This document shows, piece by piece, positions 54,186 through 63,120 of a stretch of 64,000 nt of DNA (its first letter is position 1; each line of letters begins with the position of its first letter). The position numbers and the translations under genes are program-made. The notes beneath the pieces are model-generated. The model was not told where the DNA came from and made no database searches. It saw nothing but the letters and a program-made list of their open reading frames with translations. This DNA is from Pseudomonas eucalypticola (GTDB lineage Bacteria > Pseudomonadota > Gammaproteobacteria > Pseudomonadales > Pseudomonadaceae), in the NCBI RefSeq assembly GCF_013374995.1, contig NZ_CP056030.1, forward strand, positions 1,272,501-1,336,500, read 5' to 3'.

Positions 54186-55587
54186 GGCTGTTCTGGCCCG
54201 GATCTACTGCTACTGGCTCAACCAGATCAGCCACCAACGCCGTGGTCAGTTGCAGTTTGAGCTTCTCCATCTTTTCCTGTTGGTAGGGCGTGCGGTAAGG
54301 GTTTGTCGCGAGTGCGGTATAGCTGCGCAGTTGCTCACCGTGCTCGTTGAGTGTGAGGCGGTCCAAACCGAAATACTCCTGATACATTTCGGTCCCCGTC
54401 ATTGTGCGGGGATCGGGCTGGGTCAGCGCGCACGGCTCATCCTCGACCTCCTCCCATATCCCTGTTTCAGCGTCTGGCGCAATTCGGTGCACGTCTCCGG
54501 TGGCGGCGTCAGCCTGTACCCGAATGACCTCATCAGGTGCCAATGTTGCCAGCACGACCGGGCTATGAGTCGTCGCGACAAACTGTAGTTTGGGAAAGGT
54601 TTTGCGTAGTGCAGGTATCAGGCGAGCCTGCCACGTGGGGTGCAAGTACAAGTCGATCTCATCAATCAGCACAAGCCCTTCAAAGTCCTCTGGATGAAGA
54701 TCACCCTTCGCCTCCAACAAAATGTGGCCAACCAAGTCGGCGATCCAGGCGATTGTCGACTGGTAACCGTGCGCCAACGCAACAGCCGGAATCTTTACTT
54801 TTTCAGATCCCATGGCCTGAAGGAATCGATCGCGATCGAGCAGGTCAGCAGCTTTCGAAACCCCGCCATAACCCCGCATTTCCAGATTCGCGATATCGTG
54901 GGGTAGGACACCCGTGTTGATTATGGCCTTCTTCAGTACAGTTGAATAAACCCTGGCTTTTGCCGAGCGACTGCCGTAGTGCCCGAGGAAGCTGGTACTG
55001 GTCAGTGGGTACTCCGGGCCGAACAGTGGTTTCATTCTGTCTACCGACGGCCGCGACAGCACTGATACCCGGCCAGACTCGGGGAGGGTGCGGTGTACGC
55101 CATACCCAATCACGAACCACAGATGAGATTCTTTTGCCCGGGCCTGATCCAGGGGATCTTGAGCGCCTCCAGGCTGCTCCTCATCGACGCCATACCAGGC
55201 ATCGGCGCGGATGGACGTTTCCTTGGGGTCGAGGCTGACCTGCGAAGTCAGCCTCAAGTCGAGCGGCAACGTACCCTCATACAGAGGGTGACACTTGCGG
55301 TCTGCCAACGATGAAGGGGTGAAGCTGAATTGGGCCCGTATGCTCAGCGGTTGTTTATGCTTGTGCCGCCGGTCCACCAGATGAGCAAACGCGGTACTGG
55401 CAAGGTCGTTGACACGCAGCTTTCCAGCCGAAGCCAACGCGATTGCCTGCAAGATACTGGTTTTGCCGGTCCCATTTTCGCCGATGATGACAGTCCACAT
55501 CCTAGGGTTGCCTTGGGCGTCGGTGAAGTCCAGTGTCAGGTCGCGAAGGCGCTTGAGATTTCTGACGCTCAGGGAACGGATATACAT
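54178..55587 (-). CDS. Septu-type AAA ATPase PtuA-like
   Basis: A 469-residue SMC-like AAA ATPase. It has MYIRSLSVRNLKRLRDLTLDF, Walker A in IIGENGTGKTSILQA (about residues 31-45), Walker B in GLVLIDEIDLYLHPTWQ (about 300-316) and the switch His in FVATTHSPVVL. A C-terminal extension lacks any nuclease motif, as expected when the nuclease is a separate PtuB. ATG 55587 has GAGG upstream and is preferred to 55638. Codon usage looks less G+C-rich than neighbouring core genes, consistent with transfer. Confidence 0.87.
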   Translation of the reverse strand: MYIRSLSVRNLKRLRDLTLDFTDAQGNPRMWTVIIGENGTGKTSILQAIALASAGKLRVNDLASTAFAHLVDRRHKHKQPLSIRAQFSFTPSSLADRKCHPLYEGTLPLDLRLTSQVSLDPKETSIRADAWYGVDEEQPGGAQDPLDQARAKESHLWFVIGYGVHRTLPESGRVSVLSRPSVDRMKPLFGPEYPLTSTSFLGHYGSRSAKARVYSTVLKKAIINTGVLPHDIANLEMRGYGGVSKAADLLDRDRFLQAMGSEKVKIPAVALAHGYQSTIAWIADLVGHILLEAKGDLHPEDFEGLVLIDEIDLYLHPTWQARLIPALRKTFPKLQFVATTHSPVVLATLAPDEVIRVQADAATGDVHRIAPDAETGIWEEVEDEPCALTQPDPRTMTGTEMYQEYFGLDRLTLNEHGEQLRSYTALATNPYRTPYQQEKMEKLKLQLTTALVADLVEPVAVDPGQNSHD

Positions 55588-55685
55588 AGTCGCCTCATGG
55601 CATTGCTGAATCGGATTGCTGACATTGACCATAGCCAATGGTGGAAGTCACATCACTTCGGTCTGGAGAGTGTTTCCGAGGTCGG

Positions 55686-55714
55686 ATGATACAGTCTGTC
55701 CTCTGCGTTTTCAG
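55686..55714 (-). promoter_or_regulatory. Candidate promoter of the ptuAB pair
   Basis: Read on the minus strand, CTGAAA (55714-55709) and TATCAT (55691-55686) are separated by 17 bp, about 100 bp before ptuA. Match is partial. Confidence 0.4.
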
Positions 55715-55747
55715 CGTTCATGTCCGTCGTATCAGTCTGGTTGCCAG

Positions 55748-57022
55748 TTATTGAAGCGCCGGTGCGCAGTCCAGTCTGAAGCAGGTAGGGCCACCGGGCG
55801 GGGACAACACGCTGATGGCCCAGCCCTGGCTCAGGCATATGCGCTTGACCAGCGACAGCCCCAGCCCCAGGTTATCGACGCTGGGCTGCGTGCCACGGGT
55901 GAAGGGCAGGAAGATGGCTTCATGCTGATGCGCGGGCACGCCGGGGCCGCTGTCCTGCACTTCGGCCCAGGTGTCGCCGACCCGGATCAGCAGTTCACTG
56001 CCGGTGCCCGCGTATTGCAGGGCATTGCGCAGCAGGTTGCCCAACACCGTGCGCAGCAAGGGCAGGGGGTAGGTTGGCGGCGTGGTGGCGCCAGGCAGGT
56101 GTTCCAACCTTGGCGCCAGGCCCAGGCGTTGTGCCCGTTCGCATGACCCCTGCCATTGCTCATCCACTGCCTGGGCTAGGCTGGCGTGGGGGAAACCCAG
56201 GCAGTCGCCTTCGCCGCGGGCGAGCATCAGGTAGGTGTCCAGGCGTTGGCGCATGTCCTGTATCGAGGCTTCGATACGCTGCAGTTGCGCGTCGGCAGGA
56301 GCGCTCAGGGGCTCTTCGTCGCGCAGCACTTCACAGGCACTCAGGGCGGCCATCATGGGGGTGCGCAGTTCATGGCCGACGTCGGCGGTGAACAGTCGCT
56401 CTCGCTGCAATGCCAGTTCCAGGTGGTTATAGGTCTCGTCGAAGGCGCGTGCCACGGTGCCGATTTCGTTCGCAGGGAAGTCCGTCGCCAGGCGGCTGCA
56501 CGGCGGCAGGCTGGCGCGCATGGTCATGCGTGCGGCCAGGCGCTCGATGGGCCGTACCAGGCGCCGGGTGGTCACCAGCCCCAGTAGCACGGCCAGTACC
56601 ACCAGGCCGCCGAGGCTGATGAGGCCCACCATCACCAGGGTGGTCTGGGTATGTTCGTAGTCGGTGTAGTCGCGCATCAACAGGAAGCGCTGGTTGTCCT
56701 CATCCAGCACACGCACGTGCCACAGCCGCTGGCCGCGCATGAGTTTGTAGAAGCCGGGTGCCAGTGGCCGCAGGTCGGCCGGGAAACGCTGCGAGCCAGG
56801 CGCGCCGACGAAGAAGCGCCCGGGCCGGCCCTCGCCGCCGTTGGCGACTTCCTCGCGTACCCGCTCGATGGCGATGCCCATGTCGATTTCCTGCAGGCTC
56901 ATCTCCAGGCGGTTGAGGCTGAAATTCGACAGGCCCAGCACCAGCGCGCCGGTCAGCAGGCTGACCAGGCCATAGATCAGAATCAGCCGCCGGCCCAGGC
57001 TGTGGCGGCGCCCTTCACGCAT
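55748..57022 (-). CDS. Two-component sensor histidine kinase
   Basis: A 424-residue kinase. A membrane helix near the N-terminus (LILIYGLVSLLTGALVLGL) is followed by a periplasmic sensor of about 100 residues, a second helix (TTLVMVGLISLGGLVVLAVLLGLV) and HAMP. HisKA follows with DVGHELRTPMMAAL, then HATPase (LLRTVLGNLLRNALQYA, GLGLSLVKRICL). ATG 57022 overlaps the regulator gene by 8 bp. It stands divergent from a siderophore receptor, like PirRS next to pirA in P. aeruginosa, so iron-chelate sensing is a reasonable inference. Confidence 0.88.
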   Translation of the reverse strand: MREGRRHSLGRRLILIYGLVSLLTGALVLGLSNFSLNRLEMSLQEIDMGIAIERVREEVANGGEGRPGRFFVGAPGSQRFPADLRPLAPGFYKLMRGQRLWHVRVLDEDNQRFLLMRDYTDYEHTQTTLVMVGLISLGGLVVLAVLLGLVTTRRLVRPIERLAARMTMRASLPPCSRLATDFPANEIGTVARAFDETYNHLELALQRERLFTADVGHELRTPMMAALSACEVLRDEEPLSAPADAQLQRIEASIQDMRQRLDTYLMLARGEGDCLGFPHASLAQAVDEQWQGSCERAQRLGLAPRLEHLPGATTPPTYPLPLLRTVLGNLLRNALQYAGTGSELLIRVGDTWAEVQDSGPGVPAHQHEAIFLPFTRGTQPSVDNLGLGLSLVKRICLSQGWAISVLSPPGGPTCFRLDCAPALQ

Positions 57023-57689
57023 CGGCGGCGAGCCGGTAACCGATGCCATGCACGGTGCGCAGCAGGGCGTGGGGGAAGGGCTTGTCGACCACGTGGCGCA
57101 GTTGATGGATATGGGTACGCAGGCTGTCGCTGTCGGGGGGTGAGTCATGCCACAACAGTTCTTCCAGTTTGCGCCGGGCTACCACGGCAGGGCTGGCTTG
57201 CATGAGAGCCATCAGCAGGCGCAAGGGCGCCGGTGGCAGTTTCAGCGCCTGGCCGGCGCGCGTCAGGGCCAGGGTGGTGGTGTCCAGGTACAGGTCGCCC
57301 ACCTGCAGCACGGCTTTCTGCGCCGGGCTGGCGCGTAACAACACCGCGTTTACCCGCGCCGCCAGTTCCGCCAGGGCGAACGGCTTCACCAGGTAGTCGT
57401 CAGCCCCGGCCTCGAAGCCTTCCAGGCGATTTTCCAGGGTGTCACGGGCGGTGACCATGATCACCGGAATGCGCCGCCCGCTCTGTTCACGCAGGTGCCG
57501 ACACAGGGTGTAACCGTCCAGCCGCGGCAGCATCAGGTCGAGCACGATCAGGTCGAAGTCGCCGGTCCGGGCCAATTCCAGGCCCTGCGCGCCGTTCTCG
57601 GCGCAGTCGACGATGTAGCCGCGGCGGGTCAGGTAACGGGTGATGTTGTCGAGGATAACCAGGTCGTCTTCGATGACCAGAATGTGCAT
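57015..57689 (-). CDS. OmpR-family response regulator
   Basis: A 224-residue regulator. The receiver domain (MHILVIEDDLVIL, phosphoacceptor in LIVLDLMLPRLDG, KPFALAEL) is followed by a winged helix (LPPAPLRLLMALMQ, LRTHIHQLRHVVDK, VHGIGYRL). It partners with the kinase encoded downstream. ATG 57689 gives the normal regulator N-terminus; the longer frame has no support. It is divergent from the TonB-dependent receptor. Confidence 0.92.
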   Translation of the reverse strand: MHILVIEDDLVILDNITRYLTRRGYIVDCAENGAQGLELARTGDFDLIVLDLMLPRLDGYTLCRHLREQSGRRIPVIMVTARDTLENRLEGFEAGADDYLVKPFALAELAARVNAVLLRASPAQKAVLQVGDLYLDTTTLALTRAGQALKLPPAPLRLLMALMQASPAVVARRKLEELLWHDSPPDSDSLRTHIHQLRHVVDKPFPHALLRTVHGIGYRLAADA

Positions 57690-57726
57690 GGCGGGCCACA
57701 TGTAATAAGTGTGTCGAAGGTGAAAT

Positions 57727-57749
57727 CTTCTTAACAAGATCTTGAGAAG
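57727..57749. promoter_or_regulatory. Dyad in the regulator-receptor intergenic region
   Basis: CAAGATCTTG at 57735-57744 is a perfect 10-bp palindrome, flanked by CTTCT (57727-57731) and AGAAG (57745-57749), which are complementary to each other. It lies between the divergent response regulator and receptor starts. It is a candidate operator for the regulator. Confidence 0.45.
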
Positions 57750-57822
57750 GGTTATCGCACAATGCGCAAAAGCGAATCATTGTTGTTTACTTTAACCTGC
57801 TGGCCCCTCCCACGAGAACCCC

Positions 57823-60081
57823 ATGAGCCGTCAATCCGCCCACCCACCTCGCCTGGAATTCACCCTGGGCATGGCCGTCGCCACCCTGAGCAGCATGACC
57901 TACGCCGCCGACCAGGTGCCCAACACGTTGCAGCTGGGCTCTACCGTTATCGACGCGACCCAGGACAACGCCGCGCCGTACCAGACCGAGAAGTTGTCGA
58001 GCAGCAAATTCACCGAAGCGCTGCGCGATACGCCGCAAAGCATCAGCGTGGTGCCCCAGCGCGTGCTGCAAGAGCAGAACGCTCAAGACCTCAAGGACGT
58101 GCTGCGCAACGTACCAGGCATCACCTTCAACTCCGGTGAAGGCGGTGGCGGGGTAGGGGACAGCATCAACATTCGCGGCTTCAGCGCCGACGGCAACATC
58201 TACCGTGACGGCGTGCGCGACCCGGCCAAATACACCCACGCCGAACTGTTCAACACCGAGCAGGTGGAAGTGCTCAAGGGCTCCAGCGGTTCGGGGTGGG
58301 GGGTAGGCGCGATCGGTGGCGCGGTGAACCTGGTGACCAAGAGTCCGGAGCTGAAAAACTCCGACACCCTCGACGTCGGCGTTGGCACCGCCAACTACAA
58401 ACGCTCGACCCTGGACATCAACCACACCCTCGATGGCCTGGGCGACGGCGCGGCGTTTCGCGTCAACGTCGTCGGCTACAAGGGCGGCGAGAACGGCCGC
58501 GACTGGGTTCAACGCGAGCGCAACGGCTTCGCGCCGTCACTGTCCCTGGGCCTGGGCACCGACACCCGTTTCACCATCGCCTACGAATACCTGCACGACA
58601 ATGGCAACACCGACTACGGCATCCCGACCGTCGACGGCCAGTACGGCGGCAGCCCGCACCGCTTGGGCAGCTGGAGCAGCTACTGGGGCTGGCGCAACCT
58701 GGACAAGGAAAACAACGAGTCGCACCGCTTGAACCTCAGGTTCGCCCACGACTTCAATGACAACGTCACCTTCGACAACCAGCTCACCTATTTCCACCTG
58801 GACCATGACTATTTCGTCACGACCCCCGGCGGCACCTACTACGGCGCCAATAGCCCTGCCCCGGGTGTGCAGGTCAACAAAGGCGTGTACCGTCGCAACA
58901 TCAACACGCCGCTGCGCAACCAGACCAACGCCACCTGGAGCGACCAGAGCAACCTGACGTGGCGTTTCGATACGTTCGGCATCGGCCACACCCTGGTCAC
59001 CGGCATCGAGTACAGCAAGCAGACGCTGCAGTCCGACACCGGCAAACTGACCGCCGCCGACGCCGCGCAGATGGGTAACCTGACGTCCGCCAGCAACGAC
59101 TGGTCCAAGTACCCCTACTCAGCCGACAGCTACATCAGTTCCGAAATCGGTGCCGAGCAGACCGACGCGGCGTTCTACGCCCTCGACACGCTGAAGTTCG
59201 ACGAGCAGTGGGAGCTGCACCTCGCGGCTCGCCAGGATCACTACGACTCGCGCATCACCAGCAGCTATTCGCGCAGCAGCCAGACCGCGGCCTGGGTGGA
59301 CAATGGCACTTCATCGGCCAGCGAGAAACTCACCAGCGTGCACACCGCCCTGGTCTACAAACCGGTGGAAGAGGGCAGTATCTACCTCAGTTACGCCAAC
59401 GCCCGCCAGCCCAGCAGCCTGACGGCGGTCGCCCAGACCGGCACCAGCACCGGCGACAGCACCCAGCGCGGCAAAACCATCGAACTGGGCACCAAGTGGG
59501 ACGTGCTCAACGAAAACCTGAGCCTTACCGCCGCGTTGTACGAGACCAAACGCAACCTGACCTACACCGACGATGACACCGGCGCCACCCTCAACGTGGG
59601 CGGGGAGCAGCGCGTGCGCGGCCTCGAACTGGGCGTGGTGGGCAACATCACGGACAAATGGTCGGTCTACGCCGGCTATGCGTATCAGAACAGCAAGACC
59701 CTGAAGGCGGCCACCGATGGCTCTGAAGACGGCATTGGCATTGCCAACACGCCCAAACACACCATCAGCCTGTGGAATACCTGGAAACTGCCAGGCGACA
59801 ACACCTTCAGTTATGGCGTGCGCTACGTCGACACCGTCGACATCTACACCGGTACCGGCACAGGTGCCGACTCGGTAACCTCGGCGCAATACAAGACCAC
59901 CGTGCCTGACTACGTGGTTCACGACCTGGCCTTCACCCACGCCATCAACAAGGACATCGATGTGCGCCTGAACGTCACCAACCTCTTCGATAAGCGTTAC
60001 TTCACCCAATACAACAGCCGCGGCTACGGGCTACCGGGTGATGGCCGCGGCGCGACGGTCACCGCCGAGTATCGCTTCTGA
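57823..60081 (+). CDS. TonB-dependent catecholate siderophore receptor (Fiu/PiuA-like)
   Basis: A 752-residue outer-membrane receptor. It has a long signal region ending near TYAADQ, a TonB-box-like start, and a plug domain (TEALRDTPQSISVVPQRVLQEQNAQDLKDVLRNVPGI, then NIRGFSADGNIYRDGVRD and VEVLKGSSGSGWGVGAIGGAVNLVTK). A 22-strand barrel ends VTAEYRF. The overall pattern is that of Fiu/PiuA, which import ferric catecholates and are a common entry route for siderophore-drug conjugates. The stop overlaps the Sel1 gene. PiuC, the dioxygenase normally encoded after PiuA, is absent here. Confidence 0.92.
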   Translation: MSRQSAHPPRLEFTLGMAVATLSSMTYAADQVPNTLQLGSTVIDATQDNAAPYQTEKLSSSKFTEALRDTPQSISVVPQRVLQEQNAQDLKDVLRNVPGITFNSGEGGGGVGDSINIRGFSADGNIYRDGVRDPAKYTHAELFNTEQVEVLKGSSGSGWGVGAIGGAVNLVTKSPELKNSDTLDVGVGTANYKRSTLDINHTLDGLGDGAAFRVNVVGYKGGENGRDWVQRERNGFAPSLSLGLGTDTRFTIAYEYLHDNGNTDYGIPTVDGQYGGSPHRLGSWSSYWGWRNLDKENNESHRLNLRFAHDFNDNVTFDNQLTYFHLDHDYFVTTPGGTYYGANSPAPGVQVNKGVYRRNINTPLRNQTNATWSDQSNLTWRFDTFGIGHTLVTGIEYSKQTLQSDTGKLTAADAAQMGNLTSASNDWSKYPYSADSYISSEIGAEQTDAAFYALDTLKFDEQWELHLAARQDHYDSRITSSYSRSSQTAAWVDNGTSSASEKLTSVHTALVYKPVEEGSIYLSYANARQPSSLTAVAQTGTSTGDSTQRGKTIELGTKWDVLNENLSLTAALYETKRNLTYTDDDTGATLNVGGEQRVRGLELGVVGNITDKWSVYAGYAYQNSKTLKAATDGSEDGIGIANTPKHTISLWNTWKLPGDNTFSYGVRYVDTVDIYTGTGTGADSVTSAQYKTTVPDYVVHDLAFTHAINKDIDVRLNVTNLFDKRYFTQYNSRGYGLPGDGRGATVTAEYRF

Positions 60082-60827
60082 TGCTGGCCGACCTGGTCCT
60101 GCGCCTTGGCGTGCAGGGCAGCCCCGCCGTTGCCCGCCTGTTGCTGGACCAGGCCGCCGCGGGCAACCTGGAGGCCCAGGCCCGCCTGGGCCAGGCGTTG
60201 CTCGACGGCCATGGCCTTGCGCGCGATCCGGTGCTGGCCTTGCGCTGGTTCCGGATCGCGGCAGGGCATGGGCACCTGGCGGCCTTGAACATGGTGGGCC
60301 GTTGCCTGGAGCTGGGTTGGGGCTGCGCGCCTGATCTGCCCGGCGCGGCGCGCCATTATCGCGCCGCCGCCGAGCGCGGGCTGGACTGGGGCCAGTACAA
60401 CTACGCCAACCTGCTGAGCCAGGGCCGCGGCGTGGCCCGGGACATGCCCCAGGCGTTGGCGTGGTACCAGCGCGCCGCTGACGCCGGGCATGCCAAGGCC
60501 ATGAACCTGGTGGGGCGGTTCCATGAGGAAGGTTGGGTCGGCGAGGCCGACGCGGACCTTGCTTTCAACTGGTTTCAGCGCTCGGCGCTGGCCGGGGATT
60601 TTCGCGGGCAATGCAGCTACGCCGCCATGCTGGTGCGCCGCGGCAACCCCGAAGCGGCGGCGAAGTGGGTCATGCGTGCAACGCGCACGGCCACGCCGGC
60701 GTTTCTGCGCACCATTCGCGAGGCCGTGGCCTGCCTGCCGGCGGCTTTGTTCGCGCCGGTCATCGACGCCATAGACCATCGCCTGGCCTGCGGCAATGTC
60801 CCTGCGGGGGCAGGTGAGACGGGGTAG
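60081..60827 (+). CDS. Sel1-repeat protein
   Basis: A 248-residue protein of four to five Sel1/TPR-like repeats (AAAGNLEAQARLGQALLDGHG, WFRIAAGHGHLAALNMVGRCLELGWG, HYRAAAERGLDWGQYNYANLLSQGRG, WYQRAADAGHAKAMNLVGRFHEEGW). It is translationally coupled to the receptor by a one-base overlap (TGATG). A similar Sel1 gene (PA4516 type) occurs in the PiuA region of P. aeruginosa. It probably mediates protein contacts, but the function is unknown. Confidence 0.88.
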   Translation: MLADLVLRLGVQGSPAVARLLLDQAAAGNLEAQARLGQALLDGHGLARDPVLALRWFRIAAGHGHLAALNMVGRCLELGWGCAPDLPGAARHYRAAAERGLDWGQYNYANLLSQGRGVARDMPQALAWYQRAADAGHAKAMNLVGRFHEEGWVGEADADLAFNWFQRSALAGDFRGQCSYAAMLVRRGNPEAAAKWVMRATRTATPAFLRTIREAVACLPAALFAPVIDAIDHRLACGNVPAGAGETG

Positions 60828-60915
60828 CAGTTTTGTGCGAAGACGCGCCGCAGTGTGTCGGAAAGAAGTACGAAAGTAGCTAAAAACGACACAGTCAGCA
60901 GGGTTATCGCTGGGC

Positions 60916-60921
60916 TATACT
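60916..60921 (+). promoter_or_regulatory. -10-like element before wspA
   Basis: TATACT lies about 45 bp before the wspA start in the 137-bp gap after the Sel1 gene. No clear -35 box is seen. Confidence 0.3.
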
Positions 60922-60964
60922 CGCCCCATTTCGCCGGTAGACGTAGCACTCTCGAGGGATGACT

Positions 60965-62587
60965 GTGAAGAACTGGACATTGCGCCAACGGATTCTGGCG
61001 AGTTTCGCCGTGATTATCGCCATCATGCTGTTGATGGTGGTCGCTTCCTATACGCGCCTGAAGGCTATCGACGATGCCCAGCAGACGGTGCGTACCGACA
61101 GCGTTCCGGGTGTCTATTACAGTTCCATGATCCGCAGCGCCTGGGTGGACAGCTATGTCTACACCCAGCAACTGGTTGGCCTGAGTTACCAGCGCGAGTA
61201 CGTCACTGCCGACGAAGAGCAGTACAAGGGCTTTGCCAGCCGCCTGGCCGAGCAGATGACCAACTACCAGAAAACCGTGTTCGACGCCGAAGACAAGGCC
61301 AACTTCGCCGAGTTCGCGCGCTTGAACGGCGAATATGTCCAGGTGCTGGCCAAAGTGCTGGATGCCTACCACCAGAAACACTTCACCCAGGCTCAGGACC
61401 TGCTCAATGATGCGCTCACCCCGGCGTGGATCGCCGGGCGCAAGCAGCTCAACACCCTCATCGAGCGCAACCGTGACGCGGCCGAGCAGGCTTCCCAGGC
61501 CAGCTCGCAGGCGGTCAGCGACGCCAAGCTGACCATGGGCATCGCCTTGGTGCTGGCCATCATCGCCGCCGGTATCTGCGGCCTGTTGCTGATGCGCGCG
61601 ATCATGCAGCCGATGCAGAAAATCGTGAAGATTCTGGAAACCATGCGCAACGGTGACCTCAGCACCCGCCTCGACCTGTCGCGCCGGGACGAATTCGGCA
61701 TGGTCGAGACCGGCTTCAACGACATGATGACCGAGCTTACCGCCCTGGTGTCCCAGGCCCAACGTTCCTCGGTGCAGGTGACCACTTCGGTGACCGAGAT
61801 CGCCGCCACGTCCAAGCAGCAGCAGGCCACGGCCACGGAAACCGCTGCCACCACCACCGAGATCGGCGCTACCTCGCGGGAAATCGCCGCCACTTCCCGG
61901 GACCTGGTGCGCACCATGACCGAGGTCACCTCCGCCGCCGATGCGGCGTCGATGCTCGCCGGTTCCGGCCAGCAGGGGCTGTCACGCATGGAAGACACCA
62001 TGCACCAGGTCATGGGCGCCGCCGATCTGGTCAATGCCAAGTTGGCGATCCTCAACGAGAAGGCCAGCAACATCAACCAGGTGGTGGTGACCATCGTCAA
62101 GGTGGCCGACCAGACCAACCTGCTGTCGCTCAACGCTGCCATCGAGGCCGAAAAGGCCGGTGAATATGGCCGCGGCTTCGCCGTGGTCGCCACTGAAGTG
62201 CGGCGCCTGGCCGACCAGACCGCGGTGGCCACCTACGACATCGAGCAGATGGTGCGCGAAATCCAGTCGGCGGTGTCGGCCGGCGTGATGGGCATGGACA
62301 AATTCTCCGAAGAAGTGCGCCGCGGCATGTTCGAGGTGCAGCAGGTCGGCGACCAGCTGTCGCAGATCATCCAGCAGGTGCAGGCCCTGGCGCCGCGGGT
62401 GCTGATGGTCAACGAGGGGATGCAGGCCCAGGCGACCGGGGCCGAACAGATCAACCATGCGTTGTCGCAGCTGGGCGACGCCAGCAGCCAGACCGTCGAG
62501 TCCTTGCGCCAGGCCAGCTTTGCCATCGACGAGCTGAGCCAGGTGGCGGCAGGCCTGCGCGGTGGCGTCTCGCGTTTCAAAGTCTGA
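60965..62587 (+). CDS. wspA: Methyl-accepting chemotaxis protein WspA
   Basis: A 540-residue receptor. The N-terminus MKNWTLRQRILASF is followed by TM1, a ligand-binding four-helix region (about 36-185), TM2 (IALVLAIIAAGICGLLLM) and HAMP. The signalling hairpin has NLLSLNAAIEAEKAGEYGRGFAVVATEVRRLADQ. It matches the surface-sensing WspA of Pseudomonas, which feeds the WspE/WspR pathway and raises c-di-GMP. GTG 60965 is preferred because GAGGGA is 6 bp upstream; ATG 60959 would add two residues and lacks a spaced ribosome-binding site. It is the first gene of the wsp operon. Confidence 0.93.
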   Translation: MKNWTLRQRILASFAVIIAIMLLMVVASYTRLKAIDDAQQTVRTDSVPGVYYSSMIRSAWVDSYVYTQQLVGLSYQREYVTADEEQYKGFASRLAEQMTNYQKTVFDAEDKANFAEFARLNGEYVQVLAKVLDAYHQKHFTQAQDLLNDALTPAWIAGRKQLNTLIERNRDAAEQASQASSQAVSDAKLTMGIALVLAIIAAGICGLLLMRAIMQPMQKIVKILETMRNGDLSTRLDLSRRDEFGMVETGFNDMMTELTALVSQAQRSSVQVTTSVTEIAATSKQQQATATETAATTTEIGATSREIAATSRDLVRTMTEVTSAADAASMLAGSGQQGLSRMEDTMHQVMGAADLVNAKLAILNEKASNINQVVVTIVKVADQTNLLSLNAAIEAEKAGEYGRGFAVVATEVRRLADQTAVATYDIEQMVREIQSAVSAGVMGMDKFSEEVRRGMFEVQQVGDQLSQIIQQVQALAPRVLMVNEGMQAQATGAEQINHALSQLGDASSQTVESLRQASFAIDELSQVAAGLRGGVSRFKV

Positions 62588-63120
62588 TGAGCGCACCGTT
62601 GCGGCCCCATGAAGCTGCGCCTGCCGCGCAGGGCAAACTGTTTCTGGTGTTCCGGGTGGGAGACCAGCGCTTTGCCTTGGCCGCCACCGACATCGGCGAG
62701 GTGCTGCCCTGTGTGGCGTTGAAGCCGGTGCCGCAGGCTCCCGCCTGGGTCGCCGGTATCTTTGCCCACCGCGGGCGGATAGTCCCGGTGGTCGACGTGA
62801 GCCAGTTGATGTTCGGCACCCCGGCCTCCCAGCGCACCAGCACGCGTCTGGTATTGGTGCATTACCACACCGGGCCGGGGCAGGGTGACCAGCGCCTGGG
62901 GCTGGTGCTTGAGCACGCCACGCAAACCCTGCGTTGCCCAGCGCAAGACTTTCGCCCCTATGGCGTGTCCAACCGAGAGGCGCCATACCTGGGGCCGGTG
63001 CGCGAGGACGAGCACGGTTTGCTGCAGTGGGTAGGCGTGCAGGACCTGCTCGATGAGCGCGTGCGCGACCTGCTGTTCGCCCCCCGATGGGCCGAGCAGC
63101 TCACGGACGGAAATGGGTGA
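62587..63120 (+). CDS. wspB: CheW-like coupling protein WspB
   Basis: A 177-residue CheW-domain protein (FLVFRVGDQRFALAATDIGEVLPCVALKPVPQAPAWVAGIFAHRGRIVPVVDVSQLM) with the Wsp-type insert RLVLVHYHTGPGQGDQRLGLVLEHATQ. It couples WspA to the kinase. It overlaps wspA by one base (TGATG) and wspC likewise. Confidence 0.92.
   Translation: MSAPLRPHEAAPAAQGKLFLVFRVGDQRFALAATDIGEVLPCVALKPVPQAPAWVAGIFAHRGRIVPVVDVSQLMFGTPASQRTSTRLVLVHYHTGPGQGDQRLGLVLEHATQTLRCPAQDFRPYGVSNREAPYLGPVREDEHGLLQWVGVQDLLDERVRDLLFAPRWAEQLTDGNG

Noticed and set aside
53301..55587. Retron Ec78-type system
   Set aside because: The ATPase and HNH nuclease match its effectors, but no reverse transcriptase or msr/msd-like repeat is found nearby.
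57765..57800. Possible Fur box before the siderophore receptor
   Set aside because: A partial match around AATCATT was seen, but it does not hold the 19-bp dyad symmetry well enough to report.
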